From Cohnella sp. GbtcB17 (GTDB taxonomy: Bacteria > Bacillota > Bacilli > Paenibacillales > Paenibacillaceae), in assembly GCF_019091135.1 (NCBI RefSeq), contig NZ_JAGXJW010000071.1:1-36353 (forward strand): DNA of 36,353 nt, in the 5' to 3' direction. Below, in pieces: positions 23,873 to 32,301 of this stretch. Numbering within the stretch: the stretch's first letter is position 1; every line of letters starts with the position of its first letter. Made by a program: the position numbers and the translations under genes. Below the pieces are notes generated by a model that was not told the origin of the DNA, searched no databases, and was given only the letters and a program-made list of their open reading frames with translations.

Positions 23873-25639
23873 ATGCGCAGATTCCTGAGCCGCAACCTGA
23901 CGTCGCCATTTCTGAATCTGAGCATGCGGGGCAAGCTGTTCTCGCTGTTTCTGCTCGTCGCGTTCATCCCGCTGCTGTCGTTCGTCTATTACTCCTACCA
24001 TACGGTGAAGAGTCAGCTTATCCAGCAGACGTTCGCGAGCGCCGCCCTCATGACGTCCCAGATCAACAGCAATCTGGAGAACAAGCTCGACAACTACAAC
24101 AAAATATCCGCCTCTCTCTATCTCGACGAGACGCTGCAGGATTATCTGGTCAAATCGTATCGGGAGGACGCCGAATTTCTCGACGCCTACCGCTATATCG
24201 ACAACGTCATGAACAATGTGCTAACGACAAATCCCGAGGTGTTCGGCATCGCGATCTATACGACCAACGCCTCCATGCACCTCGACGATACGTTCATCAA
24301 GCCGCTGACCGACGTCATCGAGCAAAAGCCGTGGTTCCACAAGGTGCAGAACACGTACGGCAACGTCATTTTTACCATCACGCCCGCCCAGCCGGCCGAT
24401 CTGCCGCGCAAGGCGACGCCGCCGATGTTCACGCTCGTCCGCTATCTGAACTACAACAGCCTGAACTTTCCGTACGGCATCCTGGCGATCGACATTCAGG
24501 AGTCCGAGCTGTACGCGCTGATCGACAAGGAGGACAAGGACAAGGACATTTATATCGTCGACGAGCAGGGAACGATCGTGTCGGGCAAGGACAAAGCTCG
24601 CCTGAACGCGAACATCGGGCAATGGCTCGACCTGCCGCAGGATGCGCAAGGCTCCGGCCGGTTCGAGGCCGAGTACGAGGGAGAAAAGGTGCTGGTCGTC
24701 TACAATGCCATCCGAAACGGCTGGAAAACGATCTCCATCATTCCCTACAGCGGGTTCATGGAAGCTGCGAACCGCTCGACGCATCGCCTGCTCGCCATCG
24801 CCTCCGTCTGCCTGCTGCTCTGCATGGTGCTGATCTACGCGGTCGCCCGGCTATCGACCAAACGCATCGAGACGCTGCTTAAAAATATCAGGCGCCTGGA
24901 ACGGGAGGACTTCGAGCTCGTCTCCATGAAAATGGGCCACGACGAAATCGGGCAGATGTCGTTTGCGCTCAACAAGATGGCCGCCCGCTTCAAAAACCTG
25001 ATCAACGAGGTGTACAAAAAGGAAATTTCCAGGCAAGAGGCGGAGCTCGGCATGCTGCAGGCGCTGATCAATCCGCATTTCCTGTACAACACGCTGGCTT
25101 CGATCTCGGCGCTCGCCATGAAAAACGACGATCGCCGCACGCAGGACATGGTCTCCCATCTGGCCAAGTTCTACCGCATTTCCCTGAACAAAGGGAAGAG
25201 CATCGTCTCGCTGAACGAGGAGCTCAAGCTGACGCACAACTATATCGCCATTCAGCAAATCCGCTATGAGAATCTGATTCACATTCATTACCGGATCGAG
25301 GACGACGTCCGCAGCTATCCGACCGTGAAGCTGACGCTGCAGCCGTTCATCGAGAACAGCATCCGCCACGGCCTGTGGGACGACGACTACGGCATCGGCA
25401 TCGTCATCAAGGCGTACCGCAGAGACGGCGATATTTATCTCGAGGTCATCGACGACGGCATGGGCATCCCGCCGGAAAAGCTCGCCTGTAGCTCGCTTCA
25501 GGAGCTCGGCTACGGCATCTCCAACGTCGACCAGCGGATCAAGCTCGCGTTCGGCGCGGAATACGGCGTCACCATCTACAGCCGCCTCGGCATCGGCACC
25601 CAGGTCGTCGTACGGCTGCCGTCCGGCGGCGTTTCTTGA
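23873..25639 (+). CDS. Sensor histidine kinase (YesM family)
   Basis: The 588-residue membrane kinase has a first membrane span at about 22-42, an extracellular Cache-like sensor domain at about 43-300, a second span at about 305-325 and a HAMP linker. The His_kinase core has phospho-acceptor His402 in LINPHFLYNTL. The ATPase domain has the N-box ending FIENSIRHG, DDGMGIPPEKL and GYGISNVDQRI. AAAGGA precedes the ATG. It pairs with the response regulator and probably senses a sugar or a sugar-loaded binding protein outside the cell. An inverted repeat (GCCGTCCG, CGGACGGC) spans the stop codon. Confidence 0.96.
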   Translation: MRRFLSRNLTSPFLNLSMRGKLFSLFLLVAFIPLLSFVYYSYHTVKSQLIQQTFASAALMTSQINSNLENKLDNYNKISASLYLDETLQDYLVKSYREDAEFLDAYRYIDNVMNNVLTTNPEVFGIAIYTTNASMHLDDTFIKPLTDVIEQKPWFHKVQNTYGNVIFTITPAQPADLPRKATPPMFTLVRYLNYNSLNFPYGILAIDIQESELYALIDKEDKDKDIYIVDEQGTIVSGKDKARLNANIGQWLDLPQDAQGSGRFEAEYEGEKVLVVYNAIRNGWKTISIIPYSGFMEAANRSTHRLLAIASVCLLLCMVLIYAVARLSTKRIETLLKNIRRLEREDFELVSMKMGHDEIGQMSFALNKMAARFKNLINEVYKKEISRQEAELGMLQALINPHFLYNTLASISALAMKNDDRRTQDMVSHLAKFYRISLNKGKSIVSLNEELKLTHNYIAIQQIRYENLIHIHYRIEDDVRSYPTVKLTLQPFIENSIRHGLWDDDYGIGIVIKAYRRDGDIYLEVIDDGMGIPPEKLACSSLQELGYGISNVDQRIKLAFGAEYGVTIYSRLGIGTQVVVRLPSGGVS

Positions 25640-25647
25640 CGGACGGC
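25618..25647. terminator. Possible hairpin between convergent kinase and gerC genes
   Basis: GCCGTCCG (25618-25625) pairs with CGGACGGC (25640-25647) across the kinase stop codon. No T-run follows, so termination is uncertain. Confidence 0.3.
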
Positions 25648-25672
25648 TCGGGCACAAGGGCTTTATTTCGGA

Positions 25673-26827
25673 TCAATTGACCGGCTTGCCGATCTCCATC
25701 CCCGTGCTCTGGAGTCCGACCCGCACCTGGATGCGATAGTCGATTCGGGAAAAGCGCTGCGGCCAATCGTCGGACCAGGCGGCCCATCTTGCGGGCTTAT
25801 GACGGCGAAGCCAGTCCCCCGTCCCCAGCAGGTCCGCCTGCTTATCCTTCAGATGCTCGATCGTTTCCGCCATCCGCTCCTCGACGTACGCGGCAAGCCT
25901 TGCGTTAAACCGCTCGATCTCCCGCTCGGTTTCCGCTTTGGTGCAGGTCAGTTCCCCGATTGCGCCGTTCAGCGAGGTGCGGATCTCCAGTCTGACGACA
26001 TCGCCGAGAATGACGGGGCGAATGCGCGTCTCGGACGCGGTCACGTGGTAGGCGTCGATGCCGGAGCCACCGTCCGGGCAGGGCAGCTCGAGCACGCCTC
26101 TGGCGAACCGGTTGTTCAGCATGGATAAATAGATCGAATCCGACGACGGCAGCGTGCCGATCAGCTTGCCCTCCGGAAAACGGATGATGGCCAGCCCGGC
26201 GATGCCTGCGACAGGCGGATCGCTCTCCTGCAGCTTGGCATAGGGCAGGGCAACGGCCTTCGACTGCATCATCGATCGGATCGTCAGCTCCAATAACGTA
26301 AAGTCCCTCGTCTTGGCCGTGTACTTTGACGCGTTCGCTTCGGTGCTTCTGAGCTGCTGCGCGATCGTCCGCTCGATCAGCGGCGGCTGCGCGAGAAACG
26401 CGCCTGCCTCGCCTTTCGTAATGAGCATTGATACCGAGCCGCGCGGCCCCTCGCCCCGCGAAAAAAAGTCGGTGAAACGCCTGATGCTCATGGCGCGGGC
26501 AGCCTTTTCCCCGATCAGGAGCACCTGCATATGGCTCCACTGCGGACGGCGCCCCAGCTCGATCGCGATGTCCTCGGAGGCGCCGAACAGCGAGCTTGAG
26601 GTCGTTTCCGTGTTCACGTAAGTTTCGCCGCCCTTGGACGGCATGAGCTCGGCGCCGCCGGTCGGCTTGTAGATTTGAGTCGTCATCCGAATGTCGCCGT
26701 CTGCCGTCAAATCGATCGCCGCCGCCTGCACGAAGCCCCAATCGGTCAGCTCGTGACCGCTCCAGCAGCCGCCCGTCCATAGCGGCAAGCTGAGCGCCGT
26801 CATCCAACGCAGCAGCCGCTTCATCAT
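25673..26827 (-). CDS. Spore germinant receptor C subunit, Ger(x)C lipoprotein
   Basis: The 384-residue lipoprotein has a signal peptide ending TGGC and then the family start CWSGHELTDWGFVQAAAID. Other Ger(x)C marks are the QIYKPTG strand, SEDIAIELGRRPQWSHMQVLLIGEKAA, FFSRGEGPRGSVSMLITKGEA and a C-terminal region with Asp-rich SDDWPQRF. In Bacillus the C subunit sits on the outer face of the spore inner membrane and works with the A and B subunits to sense germinants. ATGA overlap with gerA (26824-26827) indicates coupling. It is the last gene of the operon. Confidence 0.95.
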   Translation of the reverse strand: MMKRLLRWMTALSLPLWTGGCWSGHELTDWGFVQAAAIDLTADGDIRMTTQIYKPTGGAELMPSKGGETYVNTETTSSSLFGASEDIAIELGRRPQWSHMQVLLIGEKAARAMSIRRFTDFFSRGEGPRGSVSMLITKGEAGAFLAQPPLIERTIAQQLRSTEANASKYTAKTRDFTLLELTIRSMMQSKAVALPYAKLQESDPPVAGIAGLAIIRFPEGKLIGTLPSSDSIYLSMLNNRFARGVLELPCPDGGSGIDAYHVTASETRIRPVILGDVVRLEIRTSLNGAIGELTCTKAETEREIERFNARLAAYVEERMAETIEHLKDKQADLLGTGDWLRRHKPARWAAWSDDWPQRFSRIDYRIQVRVGLQSTGMEIGKPVN

Positions 26828-28329
26828 CGTTGTTCCCTTCTGCCCGGGGCGCCGGCATGCAGCCTTCGGTTGCGTGGCGAACGCATCAGCGTCTTGAGCG
26901 GCGCGCGGACGAACACGTCCCGAAGGTCCCTGAGCTTGAGCGGCGCCAGAGAGGACAAATAAGGCTGGCCCAACGTTTGCAGGCAGCAGAGATGCAGCAG
27001 GATAAAAATAAAGCCGAGCATCAGCCCGTATCCGCCCATGAAGCTCGCGGCGAGAATAAGCGGGAAACGCAGCAGCCGGATCGCGATCGCCATCTCGTAA
27101 TGCGGAATGGCGAACGACGCGATGCCCGTCAACGCGACGACGATGACCATGATCGGCGAAGCGATCTTCGCCATGATCGCCGCCTGGCCGATGACGAGCG
27201 CCCCGACGATGCTGACGGCGGAGCCGACGGGTCTCGGCAGCCGGATCCCGGCTTCGCGGAGCAGCTCGAAGGACGTCTCCATAATGAGCGCCTCGACGAT
27301 CGCGGGGAACGGGATCCCCTCGCGCGCATCCAGAATGGCGAGCAGCAGAATGTTGGGGATCAGCTCCGGGTGAAAGGTGGACATGGCGACATAAACGCTC
27401 GGCAGCGTAAGCGCGATCGCGAAGGCAAGCAGGCGGAGCTGGCGCACCATTGTCGCGTACACCGTGCGGACGTAATAATCCTCGCTCGTGGTGAAGAAAT
27501 CGACGAACAGCGCCGGGCAGATGAGAATCATCGGCGAATTGTCGGTCAGCACGAGAATTTTCCCGTCCAGAAGCGAGGCGGCCGCCGTGTCGGTGCGCTC
27601 CGTATAGCGATGCTGGGGAAAAGGCGACCAGGCGGAGTCCTGAATTACATCCTCAACGAACGACGTGTCCAGCACCTCGTAGGGCGCGACCCGGGCGATC
27701 CGCTCTCTGAATTCGGCGAGCATTGCTTCATCGACCGTACCGTCCAAATAGGCGAACGCGATGTCTGTGCGAAGAACGGTGCCCGCCGTGACATACTCGA
27801 TTTTCAGCCTGGACGTGCCGATCCGCTGGCGCAGCATGCCCAGGTTGACGGGCAGCGTCTCCACCGTGCCTTCTCGCGGCCCCTGGACCGAAGGCTCGCT
27901 TACCGGCTCCGTCACCTGCCGCTTCGTCAATCCGGCGCTCTTAAAGCCGGCCGCTTGCGTCCAGCCTTCGACGAACAGGAACAAATATCCCTGCCAAATT
28001 TTTTCTTCGATCGCTTTCCATTCATCGAACAGCTCGGCCTGATGGCGCGCACCCGCTTCGCGCAAGCGGGATTCGCGATCCGGCGCCGCCGGCGGACCGC
28101 CGGCAAGCTCCCTCAGCAGCGGTTCGGCCAGCAGTGTCCGAATCCGCCGGCTCTCCTGCTCGTCCATGAGCGACGAGCAATAGACGATGAGCGCGACCGC
28201 CTCTTCCTCCGGCCCTTCTCCAAGCGGGATGACGGACACGTCCTGGCAGCGGTCGAACAAGGCGCAGGCCTTCTCCCGATTCGCGCGAAGCTCCCTGACG
28301 AGCGCCGTGCCGGATGACTTCTTCGCCAC
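26824..28329 (-). CDS. Spore germinant receptor A subunit, GerA family
   Basis: The 501-residue membrane protein has a soluble N-terminal domain (about 1-260) with VIPLGEG, DGTVDEAMLAEFRERI and DGKILVLTDNSPMILICPALFVDFF. Several membrane spans follow, with the family hallmarks YVAMSTFHPELIP, REGIPFPAIVEALIMETSFELLREAGIRLP and VGSAVSIVGALVIGQAA. A subunits form the oligomeric ion-release channel of germinant receptors. The start is GTG at 28329 with GGAGG nine bases upstream. It follows the B subunit gene by 27 bases. The ligand cannot be deduced. Confidence 0.96.
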   Translation of the reverse strand: MAKKSSGTALVRELRANREKACALFDRCQDVSVIPLGEGPEEEAVALIVYCSSLMDEQESRRIRTLLAEPLLRELAGGPPAAPDRESRLREAGARHQAELFDEWKAIEEKIWQGYLFLFVEGWTQAAGFKSAGLTKRQVTEPVSEPSVQGPREGTVETLPVNLGMLRQRIGTSRLKIEYVTAGTVLRTDIAFAYLDGTVDEAMLAEFRERIARVAPYEVLDTSFVEDVIQDSAWSPFPQHRYTERTDTAAASLLDGKILVLTDNSPMILICPALFVDFFTTSEDYYVRTVYATMVRQLRLLAFAIALTLPSVYVAMSTFHPELIPNILLLAILDAREGIPFPAIVEALIMETSFELLREAGIRLPRPVGSAVSIVGALVIGQAAIMAKIASPIMVIVVALTGIASFAIPHYEMAIAIRLLRFPLILAASFMGGYGLMLGFIFILLHLCCLQTLGQPYLSSLAPLKLRDLRDVFVRAPLKTLMRSPRNRRLHAGAPGRREQR

Positions 28330-28356
28330 CTTGCCGCGCCTCCTTTCCGTTTTCGG

Positions 28357-29466
28357 CTATGCCCCTTTCCCCTTTCCCCATATCGCGGTCATTCCCGCAT
28401 GAAGCGCCAGAAACGTCCCGCCTACCAGGAGCACCGCAAACGGCCAAATGACGTAAACCTGCGCGAAAAAGTCCGCAGGACTGTCAAAAAGCGTAAGGGA
28501 CAAAAACAGGCACATCAGCGCCAACGGGTAAACGGCAGCCCGTTCGTCCTTGAACGGCAGCCAGCCTTTGACGATCAGATTCAGCATGTAAAGGTAAACC
28601 GTCGCCTTCATGTAGGAGCCGAGAATGAGGGCGATGCCGACGATCGATTCGGTACGCTCCATCATATCGCCGATATGGATCTCGCTGGCCAGCTTGAACA
28701 GCGAATAAATAAACACGTCCGACGCCGGACCGAATGCCATGCTCGAGCACAGGACCGCCAGCGTCAACAGTGCCGCGGCAAGCGCGTACGCCTTGTACAG
28801 CTTGCCGCTCTTCGGCTCGGCACCAGGCCTCGAGGGCACGAGATGGATGAGCAGGGCGTAGAGGAAAATCTCCCCGAACGGGAAGCCCGCCGTCAGCAAA
28901 AAGCCGTGAAATACCGGCCTGGCCATCTCGTGCGGCCAAATCGGCAGCAGCATGCCCGAATGGTAGAGCGGAATCGCCAGGATGAGAACGGCAGAGACGA
29001 AGGCGACCATCACCGTCAGCAGCAGCACGAACATGCGCGCGGTTACTTTGATGCCGGCCCGCACCGTCACCGCGGCGGCGAACAGGCTCGTGGCGTTAAA
29101 AATATAGGCCGGCGTCTCCTTCATCATCACGCCGCTGAAAAAATCGCCGATGCCCGCGACGATCGCCGATACGGCGAATAGCAGCATCAGCAGCACGATG
29201 AAGAACATCAATCCGGATATCGGCCTGCCGAACAGCGCGATGCTGTATTCCAGCATGCTGCGCCCCCGGTGGACGCGATTCAGGTACAGCACGGCAGCAA
29301 GCAGCAGCGCCCCGAAGAAGGCTGCGAGCAGGGCCGAGATCCAGGCGTACTGTCCGGCGTAGTGGGCCAATGGATGCGGGATGAAGACGATCGAGGAGCC
29401 CAGCGTCGTGGCGATAATCAGAACGGACATTTGGCCGGCGGTTATTTGTTCCTTTTGCTTGTTCAT
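28357..29466 (-). CDS. Spore germinant receptor B subunit, endospore permease family
   Basis: The 369-residue integral membrane protein of the amino acid/polyamine/organocation fold has about ten spans. It opens with KEQITAGQMSVLIIATTLGSS, typical of GerAB proteins, and carries FGRPISGLMFFI and the FPFGEIFLYALLIHLVP segment. B subunits bind the germinant. ATG at 29466 is chosen because it matches the family start and overlaps the preceding stop codon (ATGA); the open frame continues to 29553 without a better site. It belongs to a four-gene operon. Confidence 0.94.
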   Translation of the reverse strand: MNKQKEQITAGQMSVLIIATTLGSSIVFIPHPLAHYAGQYAWISALLAAFFGALLLAAVLYLNRVHRGRSMLEYSIALFGRPISGLMFFIVLLMLLFAVSAIVAGIGDFFSGVMMKETPAYIFNATSLFAAAVTVRAGIKVTARMFVLLLTVMVAFVSAVLILAIPLYHSGMLLPIWPHEMARPVFHGFLLTAGFPFGEIFLYALLIHLVPSRPGAEPKSGKLYKAYALAAALLTLAVLCSSMAFGPASDVFIYSLFKLASEIHIGDMMERTESIVGIALILGSYMKATVYLYMLNLIVKGWLPFKDERAAVYPLALMCLFLSLTLFDSPADFFAQVYVIWPFAVLLVGGTFLALHAGMTAIWGKGKGA

Positions 29467-29711
29467 CCATTTCCGCCGCCCGACAGGTACCGGTCGAGCG
29501 CCGTCGCCGGCGTCTTCAGCAGGACGCCCATCAGCTCCGGAAGGCTCGGCCAATGGGCTTGGCTCACATAGATCGCGTCCTGATACAAGACGGGCAGCAG
29601 GAGCAGCGCAAAGGCAGCCAGTTCCTTGCCCCGCATTTTTCTGATCGCGGCGCCCTGCGCAACGGCGAGCGCCGCGAACAGCACCACGCTAAATCCGAGC
29701 CGTGTTATCAT
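29463..29711 (-). CDS. Small two-helix membrane protein heading the germinant-receptor operon
   Basis: ATG at 29711 with GGGGAGG ten bases upstream encodes 82 residues. Two hydrophobic helices (LGFSVVLFAALAVAQGAA and LAAFALLLLPVLYQDAIYV) are joined by a short basic loop RKMRGK. A tail with LPELMGVLLKTP follows. Its stop overlaps the B-subunit start (29463-29466), so it is translationally coupled to the receptor. Some Bacillus receptors have a small two-helix D subunit of similar size, usually not at the first position. This could be such a D-like partner, inferred from size, topology and coupling rather than from a recognised motif. Confidence 0.75.
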   Translation of the reverse strand: MITRLGFSVVLFAALAVAQGAAIRKMRGKELAAFALLLLPVLYQDAIYVSQAHWPSLPELMGVLLKTPATALDRYLSGGGNG

Positions 29712-29796
29712 CCGACGCTTGCCTCCCCGGTTTCCGTTTGCTGGTTCACCTACCTAATGTTTGAACGACAGGTTCATTTTATTCGTGCAAGCCGGC

Positions 29797-29846
29797 AAAA
29801 AAAGCCTTCAAACGAGCGCCGGCTAAAGGGCGCTCGCTTGAAGGCT
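29797..29846 (-). terminator. Strong intrinsic terminator of the GH36 gene
   Basis: On the minus strand a stem of about 17 pairs (AGCCTTCAAGCGAGCGCC against GGCGCTCGTTTGAAGGCT, with one mismatch) is followed by T7, 19 bases past the stop codon at 29866. Confidence 0.9.
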
Positions 29847-29865
29847 CGTTGGGTGAAGAATCATA

Positions 29866-32055
29866 TTAAACGCGTTTGATTCGCCAGGTGGCGCTTTGGA
29901 AGTCGCCATGGAGCCGAGGCACCGGAAGTCCGGCATACATCAGCTGATCGCCGCCGAACCGCTCGCCGGTACCGACCACCTCATAGTCCGCGTTCGGGTC
30001 GAGGCCCGCGAGGCGCAGCCAGTCGATCGGTTCGTTCGGCTGGGCGAGCACGCGGAAAAATGCGACGAACGCCTCGGACTTGTCGGCCGCGACGACCGTC
30101 CACGCCGTATCGTTGCCCTCGAACGGGCTTTTCAGGCGATACAGGTCGCCGAACTGCACAAGTTCGCGCAGCTCCTTGTAGGCGGCGACCTGCGCCTTCA
30201 CTTCCTCCTTTTCCTCCGGCGTGAACTGGGTCAGGTCCAGCTCGTAGCCGAAGTTGCCGGACATCGCCACGTCGCCGCGCATCTTGAGCGATGTCACGCG
30301 TTGCACCTGATGGTTCGGGACGGCCGATACGTGGGCGCCCATCGAGCTGATCGGATACACCAGGCTCGTCCCGTACTGGATCTTGAGCCGGCACACGGCG
30401 TCCGAATTATCGCTCGTCCACGTCTGCGGCATGTAATGCAGCATACCGGGATCGAACCGGCCGCCGCCGCCGGAGCAGCTCTCGAACAGGATGTGCGGGA
30501 ATCTCGACGTGATCGTCTCGAGCACGCGGTACAGGCCGAGCATGTAACGGTGCGCCGTCTCCCGCTGGCGCTCGGGCGGCAGCAGCGCGGAGCCGATCTC
30601 CGTCATGTTGCGGTTCATGTCCCATTTGACGTAAGCGATCGGCGCGGACGCCAGCACGCCGCCCACCGTTTCGATGATGTAGTCGCATACGTCTTCGCGC
30701 GACAGATCGAGGATGAGCTGGCGGCGGCCCTGCGTCCGTCTGCGCCCCTCGACGTGCAGGCACCAGTCCGGATGCGCGCGGTACAGGTCGCTGTCCGGCG
30801 AGATCATCTCCGGCTCGAACCAGAGGCCGAACTGAAGGCCGTGCGCGTTTACCCTTTTCGCCAGATCGTCCAGCCCTTGCGGAAGCTTCTTGAGATCGAC
30901 CTTCCAGTCGCCCAGCGACGTCGTATCGTCGTTGCGGCAGCCGAACCAGCCGTCGTCAAGCACGAACAGCTCGATGCCGAGCCGACTTCCTTCCTCCGCG
31001 ATCGCGGCGATCTTGTCCGCGTCGAAATCGAAGTAGGTCGCTTCCCAGTTGTTGACGAGCACGGGACGCGTACGGTCGCGGAATTCGCCGCGGGAGAGGC
31101 GGCTGCGGTACAGCCTGTGATACGTGCGGCTCATGCCGCCGAGCCCTTCGTTCGAGTAGACGAGCACGGCTTCGGGCGCCTGGAACGATTGGCCCGGCTC
31201 GAGCAGCCATTCGAAGTCGAACGGATTGATGCCGATCGATACGCGCGTCGTACGGAACTGGTCCACCTCGGCGGAGGCGGCGAAGCTGCCGCTATAGACG
31301 AGGCTGAAGCCATAGGCGTCGCCCTGCTCTTCGTCCGCATTCGGCGACACCAGCGCGACGAACGGATTGTGCTGGTGGGAGCTGGAGCCGCGGCGGCTCT
31401 CGATGCCCTGCTGCCCTTGGACGAGCGCTCGGCGCGACAGGTTCCGCTCGTTCGCCCAAGCGCCGTTCAGGTGCACCAGCTCGTAGGCGTCGCTGTTAAA
31501 GTCGACGCTGACGCTCAGCGCGCGGCGAATGCGGACGGCGTCCGCGCTCTCGTTGACGTAGCGGACCGAGCGGGCGATCGCGTCCGAATCGCGGAACGTC
31601 GTGTAGCTCAGAACGGCGACCATGCCGGAGTGCAAGTCGTGCAGCGTGAGCTCCAGCGTGTCGGCTTCGTCGTCGGACTCCGCATACGTCGCGGGAAGAC
31701 CTTCGAGCTTCGGCTTGCCGGCGAAAATGCGGTGATCGCGGTAGACAAGCTCGGCGACCGTCGTGCCGTCGGACAGCGCGAACTGATAGGCCGGGCTGCG
31801 GAAATCGCCCGAGCCGTAGCCCGGATATTCCTGCAGCAGCGCGTCGAGCGACAGCGAAGGCTTGTCCGGATTAGGCGTTGGGCTGAAGCTCGCGCGCTCT
31901 TGCAATGTCAGGCCGCCCGGCCATGAGGCATTTCGAAGCCTGGGGCCCCAATAAACATGCGCGGGATATAACCCCTCTACGATTGTAATGATGTAGCTCG
32001 TATTCGGCGTCTGCAGATGAAATGTCTGACGCTCCCGGTCGAATGAAATCGCCAT
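29866..32055 (-). CDS. Alpha-galactosidase, GH36
   Basis: The 729-residue cytoplasmic enzyme hydrolyses terminal alpha-1,6-galactosides such as melibiose and raffinose-family sugars. The length equals that of the Geobacillus AgaN/AgaB type. The beta-supersandwich N-domain runs to about residue 330. The barrel has VNNWEATYFDFD, LFVLDDGWFGCRNDD, GLWFEPEMISPDSDLY, nucleophile Asp479 in YVKWDMNR, CSGGGGRFDPG and acid/base Asp549 in WTSDNSDA. GAGGAGG supports the ATG at 32055. It is transcribed alone. It is not a close paralogue of the two other glycosidases in the window, but may act on the same substrates. Confidence 0.97.
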   Translation of the reverse strand: MAISFDRERQTFHLQTPNTSYIITIVEGLYPAHVYWGPRLRNASWPGGLTLQERASFSPTPNPDKPSLSLDALLQEYPGYGSGDFRSPAYQFALSDGTTVAELVYRDHRIFAGKPKLEGLPATYAESDDEADTLELTLHDLHSGMVAVLSYTTFRDSDAIARSVRYVNESADAVRIRRALSVSVDFNSDAYELVHLNGAWANERNLSRRALVQGQQGIESRRGSSSHQHNPFVALVSPNADEEQGDAYGFSLVYSGSFAASAEVDQFRTTRVSIGINPFDFEWLLEPGQSFQAPEAVLVYSNEGLGGMSRTYHRLYRSRLSRGEFRDRTRPVLVNNWEATYFDFDADKIAAIAEEGSRLGIELFVLDDGWFGCRNDDTTSLGDWKVDLKKLPQGLDDLAKRVNAHGLQFGLWFEPEMISPDSDLYRAHPDWCLHVEGRRRTQGRRQLILDLSREDVCDYIIETVGGVLASAPIAYVKWDMNRNMTEIGSALLPPERQRETAHRYMLGLYRVLETITSRFPHILFESCSGGGGRFDPGMLHYMPQTWTSDNSDAVCRLKIQYGTSLVYPISSMGAHVSAVPNHQVQRVTSLKMRGDVAMSGNFGYELDLTQFTPEEKEEVKAQVAAYKELRELVQFGDLYRLKSPFEGNDTAWTVVAADKSEAFVAFFRVLAQPNEPIDWLRLAGLDPNADYEVVGTGERFGGDQLMYAGLPVPRLHGDFQSATWRIKRV

Positions 32056-32236
32056 TGCGGCCTCCTCAAATGTGGGTCTATCCAGCTAGCATACCGGAAT
32101 CGGATTTGCGGATACATGGAATAAAGACGCTTTAATATGTTTTTATGTGTCTTGCGCGCGAAGTGCGGCCATGCTTGTAAATACGGCGGCGAGACAGCGG
32201 CGAAACAGCGGCGAAACAGTTGCGGGCAGGCGATGC

Positions 32237-32265
32237 TTTTCACGGGCATCCGCTTCTCCTATAAT
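32237..32265 (+). promoter_or_regulatory. Promoter of the dehydrogenase-PilZ gene
   Basis: TATAAT at 32260-32265 with TTTTCA 17 bases upstream (32237-32242), 36 bases before the start codon. The -10 box is perfect and the -35 box moderate. Confidence 0.5.
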
Positions 32266-32301
32266 GAAAGAATCGGATCGAACCCTGGGAGGGAAATCAA
32301 T

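Noticed and set aside
26830..28317. A 495-residue open frame opposite gerA
   Set aside because: It is rich in Arg, Gln and Asp without any domain and mirrors the codon pattern of gerA.
29896..31926. A 676-residue open frame on the plus strand
   Set aside because: It is antisense to the GH36 gene with shadow-type composition; the GH36 frame has all catalytic motifs.
32137..32301. Longer N-terminus for the dehydrogenase-PilZ protein
   Set aside because: It covers the promoter with a TATAAT box, and the nucleotide-binding fold starts directly after the ATG at 32302, which has GGGAGG upstream.
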